A stretch of DNA of 22,615 nucleotides. Source: Bacteroidota bacterium (GTDB lineage: Bacteria; Bacteroidota; Bacteroidia; Cytophagales; Cyclobacteriaceae). The first letter of the stretch is position 1. Each line of letters starts with the position of its first letter. Below the pieces are notes generated by a model, which searched no databases, was not told where the DNA came from, and was given only the letters and a program-made list of their open reading frames with translations. Positions 8,463 to 16,690 of this stretch are shown in pieces. The translations under genes were made by a program, and so were the position numbers. Location of the stretch: the NCBI GenBank assembly GCA_003242315.1, contig QGUY01000025.1:1-22615 (forward strand). Direction: 5' to 3'.

Positions 8463-8490
8463 GGCAACTTGGTCAATTTTGCCGATTTTT
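8463..8490 (+). terminator. Weak hairpin followed by a T-run, possible terminator
   Basis: GGCAA (8463-8467) can pair with TTGCC (8479-8483) across an 11-nt loop, followed at once by GATTTTT. It lies in the 177-bp gap between the zinc-ribbon gene and the GT2 gene, the largest gap inside the plus-strand locus. The stem is only five pairs, so termination would be inefficient at best and it may be a chance structure. Confidence 0.25.
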
Positions 8491-8605
8491 GGCTTTCCTT
8501 ATTGATAACCAGGGTTTTTGGAAAGTCCGGAAACGACCCGCAAATCCTCCCTGACCGTTTATATCTTCGCATACGATTGAAGGGAAGGTGTTGAGTTTGA
8601 GGTCA

Positions 8606-9577
8606 ATGAACATTGAAACGAACATAAATACTCCCATTCTTTTCCTGATCTTCAGCCGTCCGGACACGACGCGACGGGTATTTGAAGCTATCCGGGCTGC
8701 GCGTCCGCGCCAGTTGTTCATAGCCGCGGACGGCCCACGTCCCCACAAGGAAGGAGAGGCGGAGCGCTGTGAGGAATGTCGCAAAATCGCCTCGGAAGTC
8801 GACTGGCCCTGCGAAGTGCATACGCTGTTCAGGGAGGAAAATCTTGGATGTGGACGTGCGGTCTCCGGCGCCATTACTTGGTTTTTCGAACACGTCGAGG
8901 AGGGCATCATCCTTGAAGATGACACCCTTCCGGGACCGGGGTTCTTCCGATTTTGTTCAGAGCTCCTGGAGCGATATCGCCACGATACACGGGTGATGGC
9001 GGTAAGCGGATCGTCACTTCCATGTCGGCTTACCACGAACAGTAAATACTCGTATTTCTTCTCCAACTGGGACTATATCTGGGGATGGGCCACCTGGCGA
9101 AGAGCCTGGAAGCATTACGACTACAGCATGCGTCACTACGAGTATGCGATACAGAAGGGTTTTTTTGACAATAACTATTATTCACCCTTTGAAAAGTACT
9201 ACATTGACTACGCATACGACAAGTCGTATTATGCCAACGATTCAGTGACATGGTGGAGTTATCAATGGGGCTTTGCCCGGAAGATCAACTCGGGACTTGT
9301 TGCCGTACCGGTCAAAAACTTTATCGTCAACATAGGGCTCGGTAAGGGTGCGACTAATACCACTTCTGAGGACAGGTGGAACTTCTTCAAGCATGAAGAG
9401 ATGGAGTTTCCGCTGAAGCATCCGGATTTTGTGATGCATGACCGGATTACAGATGACGAAATATTTGAAAAGTATTTTACGACGCCGTCCTCAAGGCTGA
9501 AAACGTACGTTAAAGAGTATCTGCCAGCTTTTGTAAAACAAAGACTCAGGAAATCAAAACATGGAACGGCAACTTGA
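8606..9577 (+). CDS. Family 2 glycosyltransferase (GT-A fold)
   Basis: A 323-residue cytoplasmic enzyme. It opens with TPILFLIFSRPDTTRRVFEAI, the first beta strand and loop of the GT-A nucleotide-sugar fold, followed by QLFIAADGPR. The metal/nucleotide motif is the EDD at residues 104-106 (GIILEDDTLPGPGFF), with WDYIWGWATWRRAW in the acceptor half, a pattern typical of the nucleotide-diphospho-sugar transferases found in Bacteroidota surface-polysaccharide loci. Donor and acceptor cannot be told from sequence. The ATG at 8606 (MNIETN) is preferred to the in-frame GTG at 8588, because the sequence in between carries no conserved residues and GAGG lies a few bases before the ATG. Its end overlaps the next gene by 17 bases, so the two are one transcription unit. 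Confidence 0.85.
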   Translation: MNIETNINTPILFLIFSRPDTTRRVFEAIRAARPRQLFIAADGPRPHKEGEAERCEECRKIASEVDWPCEVHTLFREENLGCGRAVSGAITWFFEHVEEGIILEDDTLPGPGFFRFCSELLERYRHDTRVMAVSGSSLPCRLTTNSKYSYFFSNWDYIWGWATWRRAWKHYDYSMRHYEYAIQKGFFDNNYYSPFEKYYIDYAYDKSYYANDSVTWWSYQWGFARKINSGLVAVPVKNFIVNIGLGKGATNTTSEDRWNFFKHEEMEFPLKHPDFVMHDRITDDEIFEKYFTTPSSRLKTYVKEYLPAFVKQRLRKSKHGTAT

Positions 9578-11273
9578 CGGATCAGACAAGAGTGATTTGT
9601 ACTTGAAATTCACACGCCAATCTTCTGACCAATGGGAGGCTCTTCCGTCACCGGGAAAGTATTTCCTTCCAGCAGTTCCTCGCAAGTTTCAGTATGGTAA
9701 TATCTATACACAAGGTGTTATTGTTGAACTGTCCGGCAAAGTCCTGTCTGATCAGGCGCTTGCCGATCTGATTGTGACGCACGGACCGAAGGCCGTAAAC
9801 TACCTCGAAGGCGCATTCGTGATTGCGGTGGATGACAGTCGTCACGGTGTGTGGTGCGCGAATGATCCGTTTGCGGCTATGCCCTTGTACTACAAGCTGA
9901 CATCGAAAGAGCTTGTGATCACGACCCGCCCGGAAAACCTGCGAATCAGCTCCGTGGATGAGCTCAATATTCCGGGTATCATTGCGGCTTTGAGTTCAGG
10001 CTATCCCTGGGGCGAACTCACCCTTCTTAAGGAATGGAAGGTGCTTCGGCCCGGCCATGTGATAACGATCGACTTATCGAATAAGGAATCTGTATCTGGC
10101 TACTTTTTACCGGAGACTGACGAAAATGTGAGAGGCTTTCAAACGCCTCAGGAAGTGCTTGAAGCATTTGACAGGAATTTAGAGTCCATTGCCAGCCGTT
10201 ACAAGCGCATACTGATACCGCTTAGCGGAGGTGTTGACTCAAGACTCATCGCCGTTCGCTGTCATACCCTCGGCATACCCTTCGAAGCCATCACTTTTGT
10301 TGCTAACGTTCCTGATGGAGACGACTTTGATATTGCATCCCGCCTGGTTAAGGTCTTTGGAGTCAAACATCACCGTTGGGAGTGGAATCCGTCGGTAGAA
10401 AATTGCGTGGAGAATTTCAAGAAGCTGTGCGTCGGTACAGGTGGAATGAACGACGCGTTTACTTCATATCCTGATGGCATGAGCATCTTTGCTCAGGTGG
10501 CATCCGGGTATGACTGCGTCCTTCGCGGTGACCAGGTGTTTGGACTGGGTGAGTACTCTGATAATGTTTCAAAAAGCGCATTTCAGGTAAGCATAAACTT
10601 CTGGGATAATCTGGACCGGGCACTGAAACCTTCCTATCAGGGTGTAAACATGGAGCCCGTTTTCGAAGAGCAGGAAGAAATAAGCATTAATACGACGGGT
10701 AGCGAGGCGAATGGTTGGCGACATACATCATACAGAAAAAGCAGGACGCCGCGTTTTCTGTTACCTGTGGGACAACTCCAGGCGCAGCATGCAGATGTTA
10801 ATTATCCCTTCCTGACCCGGGAAATTGTGGGCAGGACATGCCGTACTGAACAGCGGCTCCGCGACGGCAAATTGATTGCATTTGAGACCTTGGCGGCAGG
10901 AAGCCCCCCTGAAATAAGCACTATTCCGCTTTCCAACCAGCCGACGTGGCAAAGGAGTGAGCCGTTGCTAAATTTACCGGCGAGAGTGATAAATGAAATG
11001 ATGGATATTGTGAGGCAGCCTAATATTCTTTCGGAGGTTGTTGACGATGCAGCGGTCATTAATGCGTATAATGCATACGTGAACAACCCGGGTGGGAGAG
11101 GGCGTGCAAGCTTCATGGGCAGCTTGAAACAGATGCTGAAAAAGGCGCTGCCAAAGAGCCTGGTGAGCGCCTATCAGGATGCAAGGAGACAGCATTTCAA
11201 GGCGCCGCCACACTTTGTGTTCAAGAGGTATTTTGCTATGAAAGTTTTCCTGAATGCTATATCGGAAAACTAA
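9561..11273 (+). CDS. Asparagine synthase-like protein, first of a tandem pair
   Basis: A 570-residue protein in two parts. Residues of about 1-190 resemble the class II glutaminase domain of asparagine synthase (GAFVIAVDDSRHGVWCANDPFAAMPLYY), but the chain starts MERQLD, so the catalytic Cys2 is absent. Residues of about 200-510 form the synthetase half. The ATP-binding PP-loop LSGGVDSR is intact (Ser222-Arg228), while the usual GEGSDE-type motif is replaced by VLRGDQVFGLG. The expected chemistry is ATP-dependent adenylation of a carboxylate and attack by an amine or by free ammonia. In a polysaccharide locus the substrate could be a sugar acid or peptide carboxylate, but this is not shown. 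The start overlaps the GT2 gene by 17 bases and AGGAAA lies upstream. The neighbour at 11397 is a paralogue. Confidence 0.8.
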   Translation: MERQLDGSDKSDLYLKFTRQSSDQWEALPSPGKYFLPAVPRKFQYGNIYTQGVIVELSGKVLSDQALADLIVTHGPKAVNYLEGAFVIAVDDSRHGVWCANDPFAAMPLYYKLTSKELVITTRPENLRISSVDELNIPGIIAALSSGYPWGELTLLKEWKVLRPGHVITIDLSNKESVSGYFLPETDENVRGFQTPQEVLEAFDRNLESIASRYKRILIPLSGGVDSRLIAVRCHTLGIPFEAITFVANVPDGDDFDIASRLVKVFGVKHHRWEWNPSVENCVENFKKLCVGTGGMNDAFTSYPDGMSIFAQVASGYDCVLRGDQVFGLGEYSDNVSKSAFQVSINFWDNLDRALKPSYQGVNMEPVFEEQEEISINTTGSEANGWRHTSYRKSRTPRFLLPVGQLQAQHADVNYPFLTREIVGRTCRTEQRLRDGKLIAFETLAAGSPPEISTIPLSNQPTWQRSEPLLNLPARVINEMMDIVRQPNILSEVVDDAAVINAYNAYVNNPGGRGRASFMGSLKQMLKKALPKSLVSAYQDARRQHFKAPPHFVFKRYFAMKVFLNAISEN

Positions 11274-11396
11274 AAATAAAGAACGTAGGGGGTTCGATTT
11301 TAGGATTAGATAAGCCATTAGGTAAGTTATTGGTGCGTTTGGTGCTGTGCAACCCGGGCGTAAGAATACTATTGTCTATATAATAATCGTGCAACC

Positions 11397-13106
11397 ATGA
11401 AAACCAGTACCGCGCCGATGCAAAACGACCTGCATCTCAGTCTTGATCGGGAGCGACCTTGCTGTTGGGCAGTGAAGCACTCTCCTGCTAAGTATTTCAT
11501 TCCTGTAAAAAACCACAAGGGAAACCATGGCAGCGTGTTTATCCAAGGCATCTGTTGTGATAACTCTGGTAAGGAACTCTCCGTTGCCGAAGTTTCCGCG
11601 CTCATTGACAAGCACGGCATGCAGGCACTCGACCACCTTGATGGGACGTTTGTGATCGCCGTCGACGATGATCGTGACGGCGTATGGTGTGCCACGGATC
11701 ACAGCGCTACCCTTCCGCTCTATTACAGTTTGACATCCAAGGAACTCATAATATCCACGCGGCCGGAGAACATGACATTCTCGAGTGACGCCGACATTGA
11801 CCTGGCCGGTGTCCTTTCAACCCTCAATACCGGGTATCCGTGGGGCGAGCTAACGTTGCACAGTTCGTGGAAGGTACTCCGTCCGGGAAACGTCCTTGTG
11901 GCCGATAAGAGCGGCAATGTAACGGTCAAGGAATATTTCCTGGGTGAAAATGATACAGAAGTTCAAGGCTTTACCTCTCCTACAGAATTGCTCCAGGAGC
12001 TGGAGAAGAGCGTTACGGCCCTGGCTTCGCGCTACAAGAAACTGCTCATCCCCTTAAGCGGAGGAGTGGACTCGCGTCTTATCACGCTGACTTGTCATAA
12101 ACTCGGAATTCCGTTTGAGGCGATCACATTCGTCGCCAACGTACCCGATGGAGACGACTTTGACATTGCCTCCCGTCTGGTTAAAATCTACGGCGTGAAA
12201 CACCATCGGTGGGAGTGGACGCCATCTAAGGACACACTGGAACATTTCTACAAATTGTGCATGTCAACAGGTGGTACGAATGATGCGTACACGACTTACC
12301 CTGACGGTATGCGCTTTTTTGCTGATGTGGCCTCTCAGTTCGACTGCGTGTTGAGGGGTGATCACAGTTTTGGATTTGGTAACCACTCTGAGTCGCTGTT
12401 TCAAAGCGCCTACGAGCTTTGCATAAATTATAAAGACGACTTGAACTGGATGTTGAAGGATGAATACCGCAATAAGACAAACCTCGAATCTGTGTTTGAG
12501 GAGCAGGAGCAGGTATGCGCGCAGTTGAAAGGTACGGCGGTAAACGAATGGCGTCACAGATCACGCAGATTGACACGAAATCCTCGCGCGCACTTGCCTA
12601 TAGGACAACTGCAGGCTGAGCACGTGACCATCGGCTATCCGCTGCTGTCCAGAAATATTGTCAAGCGCATGGCACGAACGGCAACGGAACTTAAGAACAA
12701 CAAACAGATCGCGCACGATGCGCTCGCAATATTGAGTCCGCCCGACGTCAAGAAGATTCCACACTCAAGTCGTCATACGTGGCTTAGTGGAGAGCCGTTG
12801 CTGAACCTGCCCAGGGAGGTACTGGATGGCATGGTGGATTTCATCAGCAAACCGGGCGTTCTATCTGATATGATCGACGAACTTGCCGCAGTCGGAAGGT
12901 TCACGCCAATGTTGGAGAATGCAGGAGGCAAACCGGCCAGAGCCAGCCTCACGAAGAATGCCAAGCAGTTGATAAAGAAACTTCTGCCGCGGCGCATGCT
13001 CCACACGTACCAGGATAAGGTTTCCTACCCGAAGACACCGCCGTATTTGGTGTTCAAGCGACTTTTCGCGTTGAAGGTCTTTATCGAAAACAGATGGGAC
13101 AGGTAA
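11397..13106 (+). CDS. Asparagine synthase-like protein, second of a tandem pair
   Basis: A 569-residue paralogue of the preceding gene, alignable over its whole length. By eye the two agree at roughly half of the residues, with long shared stretches such as HKLGIPFEAITFVANVPDGD against the same in the first copy. It again lacks Cys2 (MKTSTAP) but keeps the glutaminase-like beta core (GTFVIAVDDDRDGVWCATD) and an intact PP-loop LSGGVDSR beginning at Ser221. Its later motif is VLRGDHSFGFG where the first copy has VLRGDQVFGLG. The shared departures from asparagine synthase show they form one family rather than a fresh copy of the housekeeping enzyme. A 123-bp gap separates the genes and holds the 8-base direct repeat GTGCAACC (11347-11354 and 11389-11396), the second copy touching the ATG. 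The two may act on different positions or as a heteromer. Confidence 0.8.
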   Translation: MKTSTAPMQNDLHLSLDRERPCCWAVKHSPAKYFIPVKNHKGNHGSVFIQGICCDNSGKELSVAEVSALIDKHGMQALDHLDGTFVIAVDDDRDGVWCATDHSATLPLYYSLTSKELIISTRPENMTFSSDADIDLAGVLSTLNTGYPWGELTLHSSWKVLRPGNVLVADKSGNVTVKEYFLGENDTEVQGFTSPTELLQELEKSVTALASRYKKLLIPLSGGVDSRLITLTCHKLGIPFEAITFVANVPDGDDFDIASRLVKIYGVKHHRWEWTPSKDTLEHFYKLCMSTGGTNDAYTTYPDGMRFFADVASQFDCVLRGDHSFGFGNHSESLFQSAYELCINYKDDLNWMLKDEYRNKTNLESVFEEQEQVCAQLKGTAVNEWRHRSRRLTRNPRAHLPIGQLQAEHVTIGYPLLSRNIVKRMARTATELKNNKQIAHDALAILSPPDVKKIPHSSRHTWLSGEPLLNLPREVLDGMVDFISKPGVLSDMIDELAAVGRFTPMLENAGGKPARASLTKNAKQLIKKLLPRRMLHTYQDKVSYPKTPPYLVFKRLFALKVFIENRWDR

Positions 13107-13148
13107 TGGCGTGCCTTTTTTCTTAAATTTGGACACCTGAACTGTCCC
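13096..13148 (+). promoter_or_regulatory. Possible competing hairpins in the wzy leader
   Basis: CTGTCCC (13142-13148), which touches the wzy ATG at 13151, can pair with GGGACAG (13096-13102) at the end of the preceding gene. It can also pair by five bases with GGACA (13131-13135) across a 7-nt loop, so the two pairings exclude each other. A T-run lies between them (13115-13120). The stems are short and this may be chance. Confidence 0.2.
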
Positions 13149-13150
13149 TG

Positions 13151-14452
13151 ATGTACAAGAAGGACATCATCAATACGATTTTTATCGCCAGTTTTTCCAT
13201 CTACGGCATAGGAAATTACCTGGGAGCCTCGTCAATTCCTACGTTGGGGCTCATGGTCTCGGCGTTACCGTATTTGTTGATTATTGGGTTCTTTTTGCTG
13301 GATGCCCTGTACAGGCGTGAGTTCAAAATGAATATGAGGTGGCGCCTGTACTGGCTCATGGGATTGTTTTCGCTGTCGTGCGCACTTAGTCTCTACGTGG
13401 CGTATTTTAAGGGACTTCCAAATACATCCTTCCCGATCATCACCACCAGGGCACTTCTTCAGATCGTACCCTTCCAGGCATTTGTCATTGTCTTATGGTA
13501 CAATAGGAATTCAGACAAGAAATTCCTGGTCAAGTCAACCATGCTCGCCCTGAGCATTATGCTGTTCGTGAATCTGCTGGGGTGGATGGGTGGACTGGAG
13601 AACGCAGGCCACGGATTTGAAGGTCGGCTTAACCTGCCTTTCTTCCCGGGAATATATACAGCGGCGGGAATGCTGATCGTCATGAACCTCGTGTTTATCA
13701 GGCAAATCGGGAGAATGTGGACCGACCCGGGAAGGTGGGTGTGGCGGGTCGCTTTCATTGCGTTCAACCTGGTGCTTGCCTACTTTATTAACTCGAGGCT
13801 GACAACCATGGTATTCTTCCTGGTATTGGGTTTTGCCTTCCTGAGACTTATCCGGACCAACCTGGTGTACTGGTTGTCGATGTTCACAATACCAATTGTA
13901 CTTAGCCTGAGGTATGTGGTGTATCAAATATTATCTCTTCCAGCATTCGTCGCCTTGATGCACCGGGTTGATTTTGAGGACGTCACGTCTTTCAATGGCC
14001 GGGCCTACCTGTGGCAGATCGGCATGGACTGGCTTCTGAGAGATCAGCGGGGTATAATATTAGGCAATGGCTATAACGGACAGTACTTTCTTGACCTGCT
14101 GACATTCTACGCCAGGTTGTGGAGTGGTGGAAAATTGGATACTGTGCATTTCCACAGCAGCTCGCTGGAGATAGCCGTCAATCAAGGGCTGCCTGCTTTT
14201 ATCTTATTTGCTTACCTGTTGTATAAGGTATTCCAGTATTTCAGAGAAAAATACTTTCAGCGTCATCCCGACGGGGATTTCTACATCGCCATCATATACA
14301 TACTATTTGTATTGCAGATAGATACTTTTGCATACATGGGACTGGGCTACATAATCTTTAGCTTGTTGTTGGCCAGAGTAGTTGTGAAGGAAGAGCCAAG
14401 TTTGCAAACCCTGGAGGTGGCGAAAGAAGTTGACACACTACACGTCGCATAA
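13151..14452 (+). CDS. wzy: Wzy-like O-antigen/exopolysaccharide polymerase
   Basis: A 433-residue polytopic membrane protein with about ten hydrophobic segments, starting right after MYKKDI. A large loop near the C-terminal third (GNGYNGQYFLDLLTF through VHFHSSSLEIAVNQGLPAF) has the His-rich, Asn/Gly-ending pattern of the Wzy polymerase/O-antigen ligase loop. Low sequence conservation is normal for this family, so the call rests on topology, on this loop and on position between flippase and glycosyltransferases. Its job would be to join repeat units in the periplasm. It starts 44 bases after the second asparagine-synthase-like gene and 36 bases before the FkbM methyltransferase, consistent with one operon. 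WaaL-type ligase is the main alternative, but the accompanying Wza/Wzc/Wzx set favours a polymerase. Confidence 0.8.
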   Translation: MYKKDIINTIFIASFSIYGIGNYLGASSIPTLGLMVSALPYLLIIGFFLLDALYRREFKMNMRWRLYWLMGLFSLSCALSLYVAYFKGLPNTSFPIITTRALLQIVPFQAFVIVLWYNRNSDKKFLVKSTMLALSIMLFVNLLGWMGGLENAGHGFEGRLNLPFFPGIYTAAGMLIVMNLVFIRQIGRMWTDPGRWVWRVAFIAFNLVLAYFINSRLTTMVFFLVLGFAFLRLIRTNLVYWLSMFTIPIVLSLRYVVYQILSLPAFVALMHRVDFEDVTSFNGRAYLWQIGMDWLLRDQRGIILGNGYNGQYFLDLLTFYARLWSGGKLDTVHFHSSSLEIAVNQGLPAFILFAYLLYKVFQYFREKYFQRHPDGDFYIAIIYILFVLQIDTFAYMGLGYIIFSLLLARVVVKEEPSLQTLEVAKEVDTLHVA

Positions 14453-14488
14453 CCTTCACAAAATAATTAACATACTAAACACACCTAT

Positions 14489-15235
14489 ATGGGAATGACA
14501 GAACGAGTCCTGGGCCCCGTTTTCAGGAAAAAGAAATACCAGAAATTATTTGAACGTATATACAGCCTCGGTCTTCGCGGAATGAACTATGGATTTGGTG
14601 GTAACGTACATCAAAGCGGAGAGATAGGCGCCATCAAGTACGTACGATCGAAGGTGAAGACCGACCGTCCTGTCGTTTTTGACGTCGGAGCCAACATGGG
14701 CGGCTATACTATTGAACTTCTCAAATACTTTCAAAACGCCGACATATACTGTTTCGAACCGAGCAAGAAAACCTTCGAAATTCTCAAGAACAACCTAAAC
14801 CAGAAGGAGGGAGTACACCTTTGCAACTTCGGCTTTGGCGAAAAAGCAGAGTTTCTGGAATTGTATTCTGACGCCGAAGGTTCGGGGCTCGCCTCACTGT
14901 ACAACCGGAGATTGGGCCACATGTCTATTCAGATGGAGCGCCGCGAGCAAATTGAGATAAGAACAATTGATCAGTTTTGCCGCGATCAGAATATCAGCAA
15001 CATCGACTTTCTCAAACTCGACATCGAAGGCCATGAAATGGCTGCCTTGCGAGGCGCAAGTGAGATGCTCAACAAGAATGCCATCAGGTTTATTCAGTTC
15101 GAGTTCGGAGGATGCAATATCGATTCCAGAACGTACTTCCAGGACTTCTGGTACCTGCTGCATGAGCGGTACAAGATCTATCGCATCGTCCGCGACGGGC
15201 TTATTCCATGTCGAACGATATTCAGAAACCTATGA
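14489..15235 (+). CDS. FkbM-family methyltransferase, C-terminus cut short by a frameshift
   Basis: The open frame gives 248 residues. VFDVGANMGG (residues 63-72) is the SAM-binding loop, CFEPSKKTFEIL follows, and DFLKLDIEGHE (173-183) is the diagnostic FkbM motif. It likely methylates a hydroxyl of a sugar in the polysaccharide. The frame ends in GLIPCRTIFRNL and a TGA at 15233. FkbM proteins normally continue after GLIP with a tail such as ERYSETYEIFRTINYLAEL, and exactly that tail is present in the next frame (15213-15284). Removing the T at 15209 joins the two (GLIPVERYSE). The full frame would end at a TAG at 15282-15284. So this is either a recent one-base insertion or a sequencing error. 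The ATG at 14489 has an A-rich leader and follows wzy by 36 bases. Confidence 0.85.
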   Translation: MGMTERVLGPVFRKKKYQKLFERIYSLGLRGMNYGFGGNVHQSGEIGAIKYVRSKVKTDRPVVFDVGANMGGYTIELLKYFQNADIYCFEPSKKTFEILKNNLNQKEGVHLCNFGFGEKAEFLELYSDAEGSGLASLYNRRLGHMSIQMERREQIEIRTIDQFCRDQNISNIDFLKLDIEGHEMAALRGASEMLNKNAIRFIQFEFGGCNIDSRTYFQDFWYLLHERYKIYRIVRDGLIPCRTIFRNL

Positions 15236-15284
15236 AATCTTCAGGACGATCAACTACCTGGCAGAACTCAAGAACTCCAATTAG
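15207..15284 (+). pseudogene. Displaced C-terminal tail of the FkbM methyltransferase
   Basis: In the frame starting at 15207 the sequence reads HVERYSETYEIFRTINYLAE, then LKNSN and a TAG. This is the usual end of FkbM proteins and continues the truncated frame that stops at 15235. It has no start of its own. The TAG (15282-15284) overlaps the stop codon of the convergent gene (TAA at 15283-15281), so a corrected gene and its convergent neighbour would share their ends. Confidence 0.75.
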
Positions 15285-16675
15285 TTCATGAAGAACACCC
15301 AGGCGTCGCTGAACAGGTTCTGCGCCTTGTACTCGTTTCTGACCTTACGCGCTTCCTCCAGATCGTAGCTCGAGAAGATATAAACGTAATACAGATTCTT
15401 GCCGGGATTTAAGGCGGTTGTAGCCGTGTATCCCTTCGCCTTTATTTCGCGAGCGAACCTGTAGGCATAAGCTTTCACGCTGAAGGCCCCCACGACCACG
15501 TAGTATCCAGGCTCCAGGATTTCGCTCCTCGGCGGAGTGCCAGTTTTTGCAAAGGCCTGATCCACCGGTATCGGTGCCGCTTCAGGCTGGTTAGCCGCAG
15601 GGTGGGAGAACTCCATCTTCTGAATTGGTTCTTCCCTGGTTTCGTTAACCACTGCTTCGTCAGCCATAGCAACGCGTTCAGCAGCTTTCTGATCCTCACG
15701 CATCTTCTGATTGATTTCGCGGCGTTTCTGCGCAACGGTTCGCTTGTAGCTGTTGTTGCGCGCAATCACCGGGCGTGAACGCTTCTCGCCAAACCTGAAG
15801 CCGAGGTGCAACTCATGTGAGGTTGCGCCGGGCATATCGATATCAAATGGCGCCAGTTCATAGCTGTACGCAAACCGGAACTTCTCCATGACATTCAGGC
15901 CGAGTATGAGTCCGAGCCCGTTGTTCTGGTTGTAACTAAGACCACCCCAGATCCGGTCCTTGTAATACGCCATCGTGGCCACTTCCCAGTAGTTCTGAAT
16001 GCGGTCCGAACTTTGGCGGTATATCACGTAGGGTTCGAGGGAGAAATCCTCACGAGGACCCAGGTTGAAGCGATAGCTTGCAGAGTACAACCGGTTGTGG
16101 AGATTGGAAAGTTTGAATTCGTTGAAGCTTTCAACATTGAAAGGATCCGACTCAAAGATTTCCGTAAGTGCAAAACCTAAACGCAGACCTTTGAAAGTAT
16201 ATACGATACCGAAATTGCCATCCATGTAGGCGTTGTTCCCGGCAGCATTGACAATGGCAGGGTCGTTCGTATTCAGCTCCTCTGCAGTGAGATCGAGTTT
16301 GTTCATGCCGTAACCCCACGACATCGCGAAGCGGATGGATTCATTATTGCTTATGGGAAGCACATAACCAAAAGTCCCGGAGATCGTAGTGTTCTTTAGC
16401 AACACCTGGGTGTCTTGCATGAAGTTCATGCCGAGCACTACGCGCCCGTTTGTCGGATACTGAAGGCTGAACCCCGTTGTTTCGGGTGCATCCTTAAAAT
16501 TTATCCATTGTTTCCTGTAAAAGATGTTCGCCTCCGGCTGGTCATTGATCGCGACATAGGCCGGGTTGAACATGTATCCATTGGCACTGAACTGCCGCAA
16601 GAAAGGACCGGGCACCTGGCTGAAGCCGGTGGAAAAGCAAACTAATAGACCAATAGAAAACCAGAGTTTTTTCAT
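15281..16675 (-). CDS. PorP/SprF-family T9SS outer-membrane protein with C-terminal SPOR domain
   Basis: A 464-residue protein. A signal peptide covers about residues 1-19 (MKKLWFSIGLLVCFSTGFS). The next 275 residues are a PorP/SprF-type beta-barrel, with QYPTNGRVVLGMNFMQ, FNPAYVAIND and the LGFRFG strand end typical of the group. A charged linker (about 297-388, rich in Arg/Glu/Ala) leads to a SPOR domain in the last 76 residues (GYYVVVGAFSVKAYAYRFAR through the end), which in other proteins binds denuded peptidoglycan glycans. PorP/SprF proteins are needed to secrete and attach type B CTD substrates; this gene lies 15 bases after the giant CHU_C protein and is surely its partner. The ATG at 16675 is used because the signal peptide begins there; a GTG at 16687 is also in frame. 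Confidence 0.88.
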   Translation of the reverse strand: MKKLWFSIGLLVCFSTGFSQVPGPFLRQFSANGYMFNPAYVAINDQPEANIFYRKQWINFKDAPETTGFSLQYPTNGRVVLGMNFMQDTQVLLKNTTISGTFGYVLPISNNESIRFAMSWGYGMNKLDLTAEELNTNDPAIVNAAGNNAYMDGNFGIVYTFKGLRLGFALTEIFESDPFNVESFNEFKLSNLHNRLYSASYRFNLGPREDFSLEPYVIYRQSSDRIQNYWEVATMAYYKDRIWGGLSYNQNNGLGLILGLNVMEKFRFAYSYELAPFDIDMPGATSHELHLGFRFGEKRSRPVIARNNSYKRTVAQKRREINQKMREDQKAAERVAMADEAVVNETREEPIQKMEFSHPAANQPEAAPIPVDQAFAKTGTPPRSEILEPGYYVVVGAFSVKAYAYRFAREIKAKGYTATTALNPGKNLYYVYIFSSYDLEEARKVRNEYKAQNLFSDAWVFFMN

Positions 16676-16690
16676 TACAAACCACACACT

